From contig JACVTC010000066.1 of assembly GCA_016946835.1 (NCBI GenBank), positions 643,501 to 707,500 of the forward strand: a stretch of 64,000 nucleotides of DNA, read 5' to 3'. The notes below the pieces were generated by a model that searched no databases, was not told the DNA's origin, and saw nothing but the letters and a program-made list of their open reading frames with translations. Position 1 is the first letter of the stretch, and the number at the start of each line of letters is the position of its first letter. The translations under genes and the position numbers were made by a program. The stretch is from Neocallimastix lanati (nom. inval.) (taxonomy: Eukaryota > Neocallimastigomycota > Neocallimastigomycetes > Neocallimastigales > Neocallimastigaceae). This document shows, piece after piece, positions 10,336 to 22,140 of this stretch.

Positions 10336-10502
10336 AATATTATATAATAAAGAATATTACAGTTTAACAAAATATAATAAATAAGATTTATAATAACTAT
10401 TTAATAACTATCTAATAACTAATGTATTCATAATGTGGCTAATTGTGGCCTATTAATATTACAATGTATAATGTATAATTATAATGTAGCTAATACTTAA
10501 CA
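10336..10502 (-). repeat. Part 2 of copia M LTR
   Basis: Continuation of the sequence interrupted by A. It contains a doubled ATGTATAATGTATAAT-like motif and ends in CTTAACA, a plausible LTR terminus. Inferred only from length and position. Confidence 0.35.
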
Positions 10503-11159
10503 TTAACAATATTAATAATAAATCTTATTTTTTTATTTTTATATTAATAATGAAATTTTGTATTAATAATATTTTTATATATTGATAATTAAAATTTATA
10601 TGTTATATTTTTAACTTTTATTATAAAATTTTATATTAAAATGTTTTATTTTATATTGAAAAATATTTTATTTTATTAAAAACCTTTATACTAGAATAGT
10701 ATTTTTATTTTTATTTGAATATTTTAACAGATTGTAATAATGATTATAGCCAATTAAATAAATTCTTATTAGAAATATTTTAGATAGATTATTCTAAAAA
10801 AAAAAAAAAAATCTTTTATTAATATTATAAATGTATTTTATCTATATTATTATAATTAAAATTTTATATAATTGATTATAAAATCAATTTAAATTTTATA
10901 ATAAATGTGATAATTTTGTGGCAAAAACAACTTTTATATCTTGAAAAAAAAAGTATAAATAGTTATAAATTTTGATACTAATTTTTAATAATCATCAATT
11001 AATAAATAAAGAATTAATAAAAAAAATAAAATAAATAAAATAATATCTGTGTATTTATTATTGTTTTCCTATTTAATTTCTCATAACCTTAATAATTTTT
11101 GATAAAGGATGAAATTTAAAATTTAAAATTAATTAATAAACTAAAATTAACAATTTATA
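10503..11159. other. A/T-rich spacer between copia A and copia B
   Basis: No gene seen. Long A/T tracts only, including a run of A at about 10797-10811. Confidence 0.5.
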
Positions 11160-11164
11160 ATAAT

Positions 11165-11379
11165 TTTTATTTTTATTTTTATTTTTTTATTTTTATTTAT
11201 TTAAGTTCTGTTTATTTTAATTATTATATTATTATTTTATTTTATACTAATTACATGTATTAGTTTTTACTACATCAATTGCATAACTTCATCTTAATAT
11301 GTGTTAAGCCACATACATACATAGAGATTTAAATATATATAATATAAATTATTATACTATTTGAACTTTATTTTTAACA
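11165..11379 (-). repeat. 3' LTR of copia B
   Basis: On the minus strand starts TGTTAAAAATAAAGTTC right after the polypurine tract and ends in an (AAAAAT)n-like tract. The terminal A-rich end is unlike the usual CA ending. Confidence 0.92.
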
Positions 11380-11394
11380 CTCCTCCTAAAGTTC
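11380..11394 (-). promoter_or_regulatory. Polypurine tract of copia B
   Basis: Minus strand GAACTTTAGGAGGAG directly before the LTR. Near-identical tracts precede the 3' LTRs of C and of copia I. Confidence 0.8.
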
Positions 11395-11399
11395 AAATG

Positions 11400-12931
11400 T
11401 GACTAACACTTAACCATAATAGAATCTCTAAATTTATTTAATAGATATGTATTAAGATACTTTGTAAAACCATCGGCTAGATTATCTTCAGACTTTATAT
11501 ATTTTATTTTCTTTAATAAGATCTCTTGTGTGGTGATATTTTATGTCTATGTGTCTAGATCTTGGGTTAATAGTTTCATTTTTGCAATTATAAATGGCAG
11601 CTTTATTATCTATATTTATTGTTATACATTTACAATTTAATTTTAATTCATTTAATACATTTTCATACCACAAGCAATGTCTAGCGCATTCGTTTATTCC
11701 ATAATATTCACTTTCGGCAGAAGATACAGATACACAGTGTTGTAATTTTGAATACTATGAGATAGGTCCTGAACCTATTTTAATTATATAACCGTAGTAG
11801 ATTTTCTAGTCTCTACACCTCCTCCGTAATTTGCATCTACATAAACATTTAATTTTAAGTTTCCTGAATATTTTAAACCATAGTTAGGTTTTCCCTTGAG
11901 ATATCTAAATATTTTGATGACATTATACCAATCTTCATAATTTGGATCTTTGGCTTTTCTGGAAGCTTTATTCACAGGAAATAAGATATCCGGTCTAGTA
12001 CATATCGCGAGATATAATAAGCTACCTATAGCTTGTTGGTATTTCGTGATATTGAATTTTCTTTTTCTTAATTCTTCATTTTCTTCTGGTATCATATTTG
12101 AAGATATTTTATACTTATCTACGTTAAGTTTTTTTAATATATTCTCTAAATATTTACGTTGTTGTAATAGATAGCCGTCCTTTTCTTTTATGAATTTAAC
12201 CCCAATGATTGTATCCACGGGACCTATATCAGTTATGTTAAAATAATTTTTTAATAAATGTTTTGTTCTATGTACTTCATATTCATTACCTGTTAATAAT
12301 ATATCATCTACATAAACTGTAAGTAGACAAATAATTTTATTCCGATTATTCATTTTAATATAAATGCATGGTTCACTTCGAAGTCTTTTGAAACCAATAT
12401 TTATAAGTTTTTCATTTAAAGTCTCGTTCCACAAACGACCAGACTGTTTCAAACCGTACAAGGCTTTATTTAGTTTCCAATAGCCATTTTTATAATCTTC
12501 AGCACCTTCTGGAATTTCCATATAAACATCTTCGTTTAGTGTAGAGTTTAGATAGGCTGATTTTATATCAATTTGATATATGTTAAAATTATTGGCTGAT
12601 GCAATAGCAATTGCTATTCTCAAAGAGTATTGTTTTAATATGGGCGAGAACGTCTCATTGTAATCAATACCTTGTTTTTGTGTAAAACCTCTGGCTACCA
12701 GTCTTGCTTTTCTTTTATTTATACTATTGTATTATATTTTTATCTGAACACCCACTTTGGTGTTATTATATTACTACCCTTGGGTACCCTATCAACTTTC
12801 TTATAAACTTTTAAGTTTTTCATACTGTTTAACTCCTCCTTGACTGCTTGTAACCATTTATTTTTATTAATTTTATTGAATATATCATGATAATTATAGG
12901 GTTCACACAGCTCCTCCTTTGTAGATAACAA
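11400..12931 (-). pseudogene. Copia B reverse transcriptase and RNase H
   Basis: Minus-strand RVT_2 blocks: KWVFR near 12740, QIDIKSAYLNSTLNEDVYME, WKLNKALYGLKQSGRLWNETL, CLLTVYVDDILLTGNE (active site YVDD), IGSLLYLAICTRPDILF, then RNase H pieces YVDANYGGGVETRKST, CARHCLWYENVL and NIDNKAAIYNCKNETINPRS with the HIDIKYHHTRDLI block. The order is typical of copia. Fossil with several breaks. Confidence 0.92.
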
Positions 12932-14336
12932 AGAAAAATTATTTTCTATTATATCCTTTAAATTAAATGATTTTATTTTCTTTGATTCTGGTTTTAATTC
13001 AGAATCAAGTTTTCTCTTACCTTTCCGTTTGACGTTTTTGTCCTTTAAATTTAATGACTTTAATTTATTTGATTCAGTTTTGTTTCTGAATCAAGTTTTC
13101 TCTTTCCTTTGCGTTTACTTGTTTTCTTATTATTTGTTTTATATGGGGTTTCTTTATCATTATTAATATTCGATATTGTTGAATTATTTGATTTATTATT
13201 CATATTACTCATCTAATTTATTTAATTCTTTATTTTCATTTGAATTTTCATTTGAATTTTGTCTTTTGTTTATATTCAAATTTAAATTATTGTTCATATT
13301 TAGGTTTAATTCTTTGTTTACATTTGAATTTTATTCTTTGTTTACATTTGAATTTAATTCTTTGTTTATATTTGAATTATTATTTATACGTTGGACATCG
13401 TTCATATTCGACAGACCATCATATAAATTATTAATTCCCATTTTTGTATTAAAATTATTTTTATATAAATTTTTATTTGGAATTTAATTATTATTTACAT
13501 TATTATTAATGGAACTTGAATTTCCATTTATAATGTTATCATTACAATTTGAATTATTTATGAATTGTTCCATTTTATCGATTTTATTATTATTTATGTT
13601 GTTAATTAAATTATATTTACCTTGAGAATTATCTTCTGAATTTTTATTGTTTAAATTTCCTGAATTTGATGAATTTTGAGCATTATTTTCATAATTTATA
13701 ATTTTATTAATATAATCATTATTTAAATTATTATCATTTAAATATAAATGACCCTTTATCCATTTAGAAAATTATTATAATTTTCATTTTGAATATAATT
13801 ATTTTTATTTAAATAATTTAAATTTGGATTTATAAATCCAGCATTGTAATTGTAAATGGCCGGATTTAAGTTTTCTGCAAAAGGTAAATTGCTACTTAAA
13901 TTATTGTTTAAATTATTTAAAGGTAAAGTATTATAATTATTATAATTTTTATATGGGTCAATTATATTGGTTGATTGGGGAAAATTTTTATTTGAATTAG
14001 GACTATAAGTAAAATTAATATTATTATCATTTAAATAATTTTTATTAAAATTATATTTATTAAAATTATTATAATTTGGATAATTATTATTTATATTATT
14101 ATTATTATTTAAACTATTATTATCTAAATTATTATTATTTAAATTATTTAAATTATTATTATTATTTATATTGTTATTATTTGTATTTAAATTATAATTA
14201 ATAATATTATTTTTGTTTTCTTCTCTATTTTCTGTGGCCTCTTTATTTTCATGTTCCTTATTTTTGCTATTATAGTCTTGGAGTAATATTGTACTTTTGT
14301 TATTTTCATCGTATTCTTCCATATTAACCAGTTATA
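12932..14336 (-). pseudogene. Copia B Asn-rich linker
   Basis: About 1.4 kb of minus-strand coding of very low complexity between integrase and RT, for example NNNLNNLNNNNLDNNSLNNN with repeats of Asn-Leu-Asn-Asn and Asn-Tyr-Asn. The reverse strand of the segment 13176-13487 gives a Phe/Leu-rich shadow frame only. It is much longer than the short linker of classical copia. Likely disordered and repeat-driven. Fossil. Confidence 0.8.
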
Positions 14337-15350
14337 TATTTCTGGTCTTGTAGAAGGTGCGGAAATATTACCAGGGATATCTTCGAAGAATTCAACTGTC
14401 CTTGAAAGAACTATTTTATTATTGTGTCATATATTATGTAGGCTGTTGGATTATTATCATCATATCCTAAAAATATTCCAGGAAGGGAGGTTCCGTTGAA
14501 TTTTCGTCTAAATTGCTTTGGGATATAAAAGTAAACTTGGCAACCAAATACTCTAAACTTTTCATAATCGACCTTGATATAATTCCTCGAAGGGCACTTT
14601 GTTGTTTTTACCATTATGTGGTAACCTATTATGAATGTAATTTGCTGTCCTTACAGTATCTTCCCAATATTTATGATTTAGCTTACCATCTTTGAGCATG
14701 GCGGTGGCGTTATAAATGAGGGTTTCTTGTAAACGTTCGGCTCTTCTGTTTTGCTGGGGGTTGTAAGGTATTGAAAATTGTTGTTCAATACCATTTTCTT
14801 CACAAAATTTCCTAAAGTTATTATTTGTAAACACCGTACCGTTGTCGGTTCGTATATATTTAATATTTTTGTTGAAAATGTTGGTTACTTTCTTATACCA
14901 TTTTCTGAAAATATTGAATACTTCGACTTTTGAGTTCATAAAAAAGACCCATCAGTACCTGGTATAATCATCTAATATACTTAAGAAATATTTATTTCCA
15001 TATATGGAGCTATCTAGGGATGACACTGTATCCATATGTATAAGTTCAAACGGCTCTTTTGACTTGTTTCTTGCTTTATTATAAGGTTTATTTCTCATCT
15101 TGGACTCGCATATTACACATTTATTTTGTATGTTTATATTTTATAATTTTTCCTTAATGTTATCTATATAAAAGTGGCCAAGACGGCGGTGCCATAGCTC
15201 CATGTTTTCTATATTAAAAGCTTTTATAATATTGTTACATGTAATAGTTTTTTTGTTGTTGTCCCTATTATATTCTATTTTATTTTTAAAAATCCATAAT
15301 TTATATATTTTGGATTTATTAGATTTGGTAGTAAATATCCTTTTGCCTTC
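14337..15350 (-). pseudogene. Copia B integrase
   Basis: Minus-strand blocks: ELWHRRLGHFYIDNIKE (GAG-pre-integrase, about 15170-15215), a zinc-type CVICESKM segment, then the catalytic core with YIRTDNGTVFTNNNFRKFC, SIPYNPQQNRRAERLQETL, KYWEDTVRTANYIHNRLPH, and the C-terminal KFRVFGCQVYFYIPK and NGTSLPGIFLGYD. Fossil. Confidence 0.9.
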
Positions 15351-15359
15351 TTTGTTGTA

Positions 15360-15670
15360 AATGGTAACTAAATTTCATAATTAAAATTGTAAAATATTGT
15401 TTTATAACCTTCTTCACTTAAGTTGTCAATTGACAACAAACTTTTTTTGAATTTAGGGATATATAATACATTTCGTAATGTAATTTCATTATTGTTAATA
15501 TAGCCTACGTACGTACCTATGTACGTAGCAGTAACTGTACCTCCGTCAGCGAATTGGATTATTTCTTCACACCTTATCTTATCTATTAAACTTGATAATG
15601 CATTTGTCATGTGATAGGTGGCTCCGGAGTCAATTGTCCAACTGACTATATTACTTGGTAGCTTCGCTTT
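15360..15670 (-). pseudogene. Copia B protease
   Basis: Minus-strand WTIDSGATYHMTNALSS is the canonical copia aspartic-protease block (DSGA, then HMT). It is followed by IIQFADGGTVTATYIGTYVG and the hydrophobic LRNVLYIPKFKKSLLSI block. Processes the Gag-Pol polyprotein in family members. Fossil. Confidence 0.9.
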
Positions 15671-15706
15671 AGTTGACGGGGCAGTTACATAGTAACTCTC
15701 GGCACG

Positions 15707-15991
15707 TTATTTTCTGCTTTTGTAGCGTCCACTCCTCGGTCGAACGGAGTATGAGGATTGGATATCCTCATCTGAATTGTAATCTTGGAGGCTTATTTGA
15801 GCATCAACAAATTCGCAATATCCATCCTCTTTGTTTATACTTGCGTTTTTGGCTTTGATATTATTGTTCTTTTTTCTTTTGTTCTTCTCATTATGCCAAC
15901 AGTCCCGTGCTATATGTCCTAACTTGATACATATATAACATCTTTTTCTTCCTCTGTTGTTTCTTTGTGTAAACCTATTTTTCTTAGTCAT
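15707..15991 (-). pseudogene. Copia B nucleocapsid zinc knuckle
   Basis: Minus-strand basic stretch with CYICIKLGHIARDCWHNEKN, a CCHC knuckle, followed by Lys/Asn-rich sequence and an acidic EDGYCEFVDAQISLQDYNSD segment that recurs in element C. Fossil. Confidence 0.88.
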
Positions 15992-16005
15992 TGAGTTAAC
16001 ATTTA

Positions 16006-16755
16006 CTATATTATTCTTGTGGTTATTTTCTTTTTAAGTTCCTTAAGATATTTTAGCTTAGGGACCTTCTTTTTTAGACATATGGTAACATCTTCCCATT
16101 TCCCATCGTGGTCTGTTATGTTAACTTCCAATGTTATTTCATATGGAAGAGCGAGATAAAGATATTCAAATTTCTTCTCATCGCTGACTTCCATTTCAAG
16201 ACTACTTAATTCATTGAAAATGTTGTTCATTTCTTCAATAAATAATGAAATATCATTTTCTTTGTTATATTTAATATTCTCTAACTTATTTTTTAATTCT
16301 AATTTCCTTTCTTCATTTGATCTAGTATTGCTTGATTTTAAAATGTTCCAAATTTGATAGGCACTAGATCTCTGAAAATCTAATTTAATTTTGATTTCAT
16401 CTGATATGCTATTGTTTATCAGATGCTTAGCTAAAGAATCTAGCTTAATCATTTCTTTTGTGACGTCTTTTTCATAATATAAGTCATCACAACCTCTAAC
16501 CTTTTTATATTTCTTTAGATTTTCTTTAGCTATTTTGTTTTTCTTTATAACTTTTACCTTTTCTTCGTAAACATAGTCATCAACATCATTAATAACTAAT
16601 AAAAGATCTATATCCGTTAACCATAGTCTGTAGTTATTAGATGTTAATAGGTGTTTTGTAGTAGTTGGTTTATTTGTTATGTTTACTGTATTCATTTGGT
16701 TTAATATATTTACTGTTTCTTCAACAGTATTCGTTATATTCTTTTTTTCACTCAT
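16006..16755 (-). pseudogene. Copia B gag (capsid part)
   Basis: 249-codon minus-strand stretch from an ATG at 16753-16755, 9 bp downstream of the primer site. It has the copia gag N-terminal pattern TSNNYRLWLTDIDLLL, then IKLDFQRSSAYQIWNIL and FIEEMNNIFNELSSLEMEVSDEKKFEYLYLALP-type helices (UBN2 family). Fossil. Confidence 0.9.
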
Positions 16756-16764
16756 TACTGCTAA

Positions 16765-16778
16765 TGAGACTCTTAATC
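16765..16778 (-). promoter_or_regulatory. Primer-binding site of copia B (half tRNA-Lys CUU)
   Basis: Plus strand TGAGACTCTTAATC directly next to the 5' LTR, identical to the site of copia A although the two LTRs are otherwise unrelated. Confidence 0.8.
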
Positions 16779-17002
16779 TTTTATTTTTATTTTTATTTTT
16801 ATTATTTTTATTTATTTAAGTTCTGTTTATTTTAATTATTATATTATTATTTTATTTTATACTAATTACATGTATTAGTTTTTACTACATCAATTACATA
16901 ATAACTTCATCTTAATGTTATATGTGTTAAGTCACATACATACATAGGGATTTAAATATATATAATATAAATTATTATACTATTTGAACTTTATTTTTAA
17001 CA
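16779..17002 (-). repeat. 5' LTR of copia B
   Basis: 224-bp partner of 11165-11379, ending TTTTTAACA on the plus strand, followed by the ATAAT duplication. Confidence 0.92.
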
Positions 17003-17195
17003 ATAATAATTTACTAAATTATAAAATCATAAATAATTATTATATTTTTAACAATAATAATTTACTAAATTATAAAATCATAAATAATTATTATATTTTT
17101 AACAATAATAATTTACTAAATTATAAAATCATAAATAATTATTATATTTTTAACAATAATAATTTACTAAATTATAAAATCATAAATAATTATTG
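16992..17195. repeat. Four-copy 51-bp tandem repeat carrying the LTR terminus of copia B
   Basis: Four near-identical 51-bp units. Each contains TATTTTTAACA, the last 11 bp of the copia B LTR, followed by the ATAAT target duplication and flanking AATTTACTAAATTATAAAAT. The open frame across it is a by-product of the 17-codon period, not a gene. Since the unit includes element plus flank, the duplication arose after the insertion. Confidence 0.9.
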
Positions 17196-17934
17196 TAAAA
17201 AGTTAGTATTTTCAAATAAAATTTTAAGATTAATAAAAGAACAATGTAAATTTAAATAATTAATATAGAAATTAAATTTAAATAATTTTATTATGTAAAA
17301 TATATTTTATTATATAAAAATTTGTTATTATTTGATATAATTAGAAAATAGTTATTTTATTTTAAAGACTTAAAACTAATTCTTTTTTAAAAATAGAAAA
17401 TAAGACTTTAAATAGAATTAAAATAGTAATACTTTTTATTTTTAATATTTCTAAAAGATATAAATAGTTAATTATATAGTTTAATCTTAACGAAAATTAT
17501 AAAAACATGTAATAATTCTTATTTAAAAGAACAACATTTTTGTTAACATTTTTGTTTATCAAAACTTGTTCAATAAATTCTTATTTTATCTTTATTTAAA
17601 TTCAAAGGTATTTATTTAATATTATAAATTTAAAACTTAATAAAAATTAATATTTAAAAATTAAATAAAATTTATGTGTTAAAATAACTTTAGTGTTTCT
17701 AATAAATTAATTTTAAAAAGTTTTATAATAAAACATATTTTAATTATTTTAAAATTTATCTCTTTGATAAAGAGTTATTAATAAACAAAAAGTAAGCTAT
17801 TAATAATTTCATATCATTTAGTATTCGTTACAATATATAATAATCGTGTAATTATATTACAAAAAAAAAATATATATTTTTTAAAAAAAATGCCTTATAA
17901 GTTTTAAAATTTATTATTTCATACAAATATTCTT
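17196..17934. other. A/T-rich spacer
   Basis: No gene or element recognised. A/T-rich throughout. Confidence 0.5.
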
Positions 17935-17976
17935 TGGACTTCAAGGGACGAAGTCTGATCTAAAACGTGGGCCTTC
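17935..17976 (+). promoter_or_regulatory. 3' internal end of a gypsy element (polypurine region)
   Basis: GGACTTCAAGGGACGAAGTCTGA, carrying a GACTTC/GAAGTC-type stem around AAGGGAC, is shared with 39938-39961, where it precedes the LTR of gypsy F. It marks the 3' internal end of a plus-strand gypsy copy whose body is not otherwise seen here. Confidence 0.6.
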
Positions 17977-18622
17977 TGATACAAGATGACAAGAAATATA
18001 ATGATATTTTAAAATTATTATTAAATTATATTAATTAATTAAAGTTTGTAATATATATTATTATAAAATTAATTATATAAAAATAGTGAATTATATTAAT
18101 TATAAATCATATAAAATAATATTATTATAGTATAAAATTTAGTTAATATAATATAGACTTTTATATTAATGTTTATATAAAATATAATAATTATGATTTA
18201 ATATAGAGATAATAATTATGAAAAATATATAAAATTATCATAAAATAAAAAAAAAAAAAAGTTGTTAATGAATTATTGACATATGTTAATTAGTAATAGT
18301 TGATTTAATATAATGAAAATGTTTTAATTAGTTAGGATAATAGTTTAGTTATTAGTTTTGATGAAAATTAGTTGTTTAAGTAATTAATTGTAAAATATAA
18401 TTATAATTAAATTATTATTATTAATAGTTATTTAATATAATAGCAAAAATAAAAATAAAAATAAAAATAAAATATTACAAAACAAATATCATAAAATAAA
18501 AACTTTTAAATAACTAAATATCATAAATAATATTATTGTTAGAATATATAATTTAATACAATTCCCCAGTGTAGCTCCAAAAAACTATTGTAAATACGAT
18601 TATTTTAAAATATATCAAGTTG
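17977..18622. other. A/T-rich stretch downstream of the gypsy 3' end
   Basis: Probably remains of a 3' LTR, since it follows the gypsy polypurine region, but no partner was found. No coding. Confidence 0.3.
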
Positions 18623-19441
18623 TGTTACGATACAAATAATAAATAAAAAATAAATAAAATTAAATAAACTATTAAGAATAATTAATAAATAAATAAGAAT
18701 AAAATATTAAAGTATTAAAATATATAATAATGAAATTAAATAATGTATAATGTATAATTAATTAAATTATTTAAAATAATGTATTAATTGTATTTATTTA
18801 ATATTGTAATATTAGATATTTTATTATAAATAATTAAAATTATATTTATTATTATTTTATATTTTTATTATAAAATTTTTATTATACTTTATTATATTTT
18901 TATTATTATCTTATATTAAATATTATATTAAAATTATATTTCATTATATATTATTATAACAAAATTATATTTTTGTTATTATATTTTTATTATATTTTAA
19001 ATATTTATTTTTATTCCAATCAAATAAATATTTTAAAGATATAAAAAGAAAATAGTAAAACAATACTTTAGTTCTTCCTCTTCTTTCAACTTTATTTTTA
19101 TATTATTCTTTTAATTTTTTTAGAATAAATTATTAAATATTTTTAATTAGTATAATTAATTAAATAAATAAGTAAAACTAAATTACACTCTTATTAAATT
19201 GATTAATTTTATTTTTTTTTGTGTTTTTATTACGGTTAAGAATAAAATAATTTTGGTTTGTTTTAAGATATTCAGATTGTTAGGTAAATTAGTTATATTT
19301 TAGAGATAAATTTATTAAATTATTTATTTAAATTATTTACATTAGAATAGATAATATAATATTTATTTTTATTAAAGGAAAATTAAATTTTAATTATTAG
19401 AATATATTATTTTTTTTTATATAATCTTCAATTTTGTACCA
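18623..19441 (+). repeat. 5' LTR of gypsy G
   Basis: Starts TGTTACGATACAAATAA, comparable to TGTTATGTAACAAATAA at the F LTR (39977), and ends TTTTGTACCA. It shares with F the block around a TATA box (ATATAAAAAGAAAATAG at about 19039) followed by TTAGTTCTTCC, presumably the promoter and start site. The final 147 bp recur at 23095-23243. Confidence 0.75.
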
Positions 19442-19446
19442 TAAAT

Positions 19447-19465
19447 CTTGGCGAGCTTTACAGGC
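19447..19465 (+). promoter_or_regulatory. Possible primer-binding site of gypsy G
   Basis: TTGGCGAGCTTTACAGGCC, 5 bp after the LTR, begins with TGG as expected for pairing to a tRNA 3' CCA end. I could not assign the tRNA. Confidence 0.4.
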
Positions 19466-20526
19466 CCTGAAGATAAAAAAAATAATATAAAAATAATTAT
19501 TAAAAATATTAGATAGATAATAAAGTTGTAGAAAAAAAATTAACCACTAGAATAGTTAGAAAATTGAAAGTAAAAAAAAAAAAAAAAAAAATTTGGATTA
19601 TAAATTAAAGTTGGAAATTTTATTAATAAAATTATTGGTAATATAAAAAAAATAGTAATAAATTATTGAAAAATAATTAGTGGGTAAATAGAGAATTAAA
19701 TAATTAAATTAAAGTAATAATTTCCTGTAAATTTGAATATTGGAAAGTTTAAATTTTTATAATTAAATTTAAATTAAATAGTATTTAGTAATAAAATAAG
19801 ATTATTAAATACTAATAAAAAGAATATTTATTATTTTCATTCAGAAGAAAAATTAAAACCAAAAATTATAAAGATTTATATACAGTGTATAAATCGGTTG
19901 AAAATTAATTGGTAAAGAATTAGTGTGATTCCAATTTTTACTAATTAAGGTCTTTAATTGATCTCGTGAGTGCGTGAATACGTCTCAAAGTAATAACTAT
20001 ATTCCCCACAGCACTTTCCGTAGTTTATCAACTATACGAGTGTTGGCAGGGTTTTTGGACAAGATCGAGCACTGGAACAATAATGAACTTATATCACAGA
20101 AGGTATAAGGTCCACTTTACAAACCTTTATAAAAATATAAAAATAAAGTTTTATTATCAATACATCGAATTAATTAATCAATTCAATAAATAAATAAAAT
20201 TTTTTTTTATTCACCCAATTTTAATTAATTCAATTTCAATTTATTCAATCTCACTTCAGTATCAGTTTAATTTAAAAATAATCATCATTCCAAAATTAAA
20301 TTTTTAACAAAGAAATTTTCGCTTTATATTATTTATTCAAAAAAAAAAAAAAAGAAAAATTATCAATACTTCTAATTATTCATCCATTAAAAAATTAATT
20401 CAACAAATTCAAGCAAAATAATAAAAAATATATATATAAGAAATAAAAATATAATCTTATAATTAACAAAACAATAAAACTTATTCATTTATCAATCCAT
20501 CCATTAATATATTCAATCGTATTAAA
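19466..20526 (+). other. Long 5' leader of gypsy G
   Basis: About 1.1 kb without a gene between primer site and gag. Most is A/T-rich, but 19960-20135 is G+C-balanced (GTGAGTGCGTGAATACGTC, GAGTGTTGGCAGGG). This may be RNA structure or a separate old LTR piece. Confidence 0.4.
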
Positions 20527-21470
20527 ATGAAAATATTAGAACAAGAAAGTTTGCTTCCCCATCTTAATGAATATAATAGAGATATTGATTCTTGGTGTGA
20601 CGAATTCACAAAAATCATGTCTTTAGCCAATATCACCAATCAATGAGTATACACTCCTGGGAAATAGAGTGTGTTGAAGGAAAATTAAGGGGAATAATAC
20701 AAGATTTATATACAATTGAAGATGGTGTTCACAATAATCCAACAATTCATGAAATTAAGGACGCAATTGAGAAGGCTTTGGAAATAACACCACAAGAAAA
20801 ATGCAAACGACTTCAAAAATTAAGAATCCAGAAAGGAGAAAGTATAAAAAATTTTAATTGGAGATATAAAAAAATGTATAATAATTTCCCAAAGTTTTAC
20901 CAAACATTTATCACAATAGAAGATTATGAGGAATCAATTATTTATAGACCCTACGCAAGATCACAAGTTATTACACAAAGATGTTTGGATTTAGAAGATG
21001 GATTTGAAGAAGCTGAACTTGCCGAAAGAGCTGAAGAAAGAAGAAATAACAATAATGAAGTTATAATGACAACATTATATGATAATCATCCATTTTATTA
21101 CAACAATAATAATTACACAGTTAATCCTTACAGACAAACCAAAACAATAAATTATAATTCCGCTTTTAACGAAAGAAAAAGTTAAATCAAGAAAAATAAT
21201 TTTAATCAAAGATATAACAAAGGAAATGATGACTTTCAAAATAATTATAATAGATTTCACTTTAATAATGATATAGTCAATAATTATAAAAACTATAATC
21301 CTATTATAAGAAAAGAATCAAACTTTTCTAATAATAATAATATTAATGAACCAAAATCAACTTATCAACTTATAATAATCAAAAAATTTGCTATAGATGT
21401 GGTCAAAAGGGTCATTATTACAATCATTGTCCTTACTCTTTCAAACTACTTGCAGAAATAGAATAAATGA
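20527..21470 (+). pseudogene. Gypsy G gag
   Basis: Begins with ATG at 20527 (MKILEQESLLPHLNEYNRDI, followed by SWCDEFTKIM). The capsid-like part includes LRIQKGESIKNFNWRYKKMY, the region that matches LRSLKIKRNERVKDFNVKF in gag of element H. A CCHC knuckle CYRCGQKGHYYNHC lies at about 21390-21435. Fossil with several breaks. Confidence 0.85.
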
Positions 21471-22140
21471 ATAGTAATGAATCTTTAAACTTTTAAATGA
21501 AAGAAGGAAAACTTCCAACAATCAAACCAAAAATGAAGTTGCTGCTGTTGCCGTAAGAAACAATAAGAAAACAAATAAAGAAAAGCCTTATAGTAAATAT
21601 AAAACAAAAACAAATAAAACTATTAATACCAAGAATAATCATAATAATGAAGTTGAAAAAATAGAATTAGAAAATGATGAATTACAAACAAATGAAAACA
21701 ATAATACGAATGCTAGTTTTAATATCGATAAAAGCAATAGCAATAAAACTCAAACTGAGATCGATATTTCAATTTTACCTATTACAACACGTTCGACTGA
21801 AACTGAAAGACTTAATGAAATTGACGTTTCAGTTTTAGCACAGCCATCTATCAAAAAAGCGAAATAAAATGCTAAAAAACAAAAAGAAAAAAAAATCATT
21901 GAAGAATCAGAAAATATTATTTAAGAAACTAATTTTAACAAACAAAATAAATTACCAAGTACACAATTAGAAGAAAGAAAAACTAAAAATAACAATACTG
22001 ACAAAATAGAAAAACACATTATGATAATGGATGGACAACCAAAATATGATATAACAAATGATCTCAATAATAAATTTGCAAATATTACATTTTCACAATT
22101 ATTAGATATTAGTCCAAAATTACGAGCGGAATTTATAAAA
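21471..22140 (+). pseudogene. Gypsy G linker and pre-protease region
   Basis: Lys/Asn/Glu-rich low-complexity coding, ending in the block NITFSQLLDISPKLRAEFIK (about 22080-22140). That block recurs at about 34140 and 38770 and is a known pre-protease landmark of fungal gypsy polyproteins. Fossil. Confidence 0.65.

Larger units (their letters stand above)
11165..17002 (-). mobile_element. Ty1/copia element B with both LTRs and a 5-bp target duplication
   Basis: 5838-bp minus-strand copia element with LTRs of 215 and 224 bp, and ATAAT duplicated at 11160-11164 and 17003-17007. Order on the minus strand: LTR, tRNA-Lys primer site, gag, zinc knuckle, protease, integrase, Asn-rich linker, RT, RNase H, polypurine tract, LTR. 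LTRs differ by a few substitutions and small indels. Close in sequence to element C (shared NGTSLPGIFLGYD block, shared LTR start TGTTAAAAATAAAGTT). Broken in several places. Confidence 0.95.

Noticed and set aside
13176-13487. Phe/Leu-rich plus-strand frame resembling membrane segments
   Set aside because: Reverse strand of the Asn/Lys-rich copia B linker; the apparent hydrophobicity is an artefact of that complement.
17003-17195. CRISPR-like array
   Set aside because: Units are contiguous tandem repeats with no unique spacers, and the genome looks eukaryotic.
16984-17259. A 91-codon Asn/Leu/Tyr open frame
   Set aside because: It is a translation of the 51-bp tandem repeat plus the LTR end. 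The 17-codon period explains the openness.
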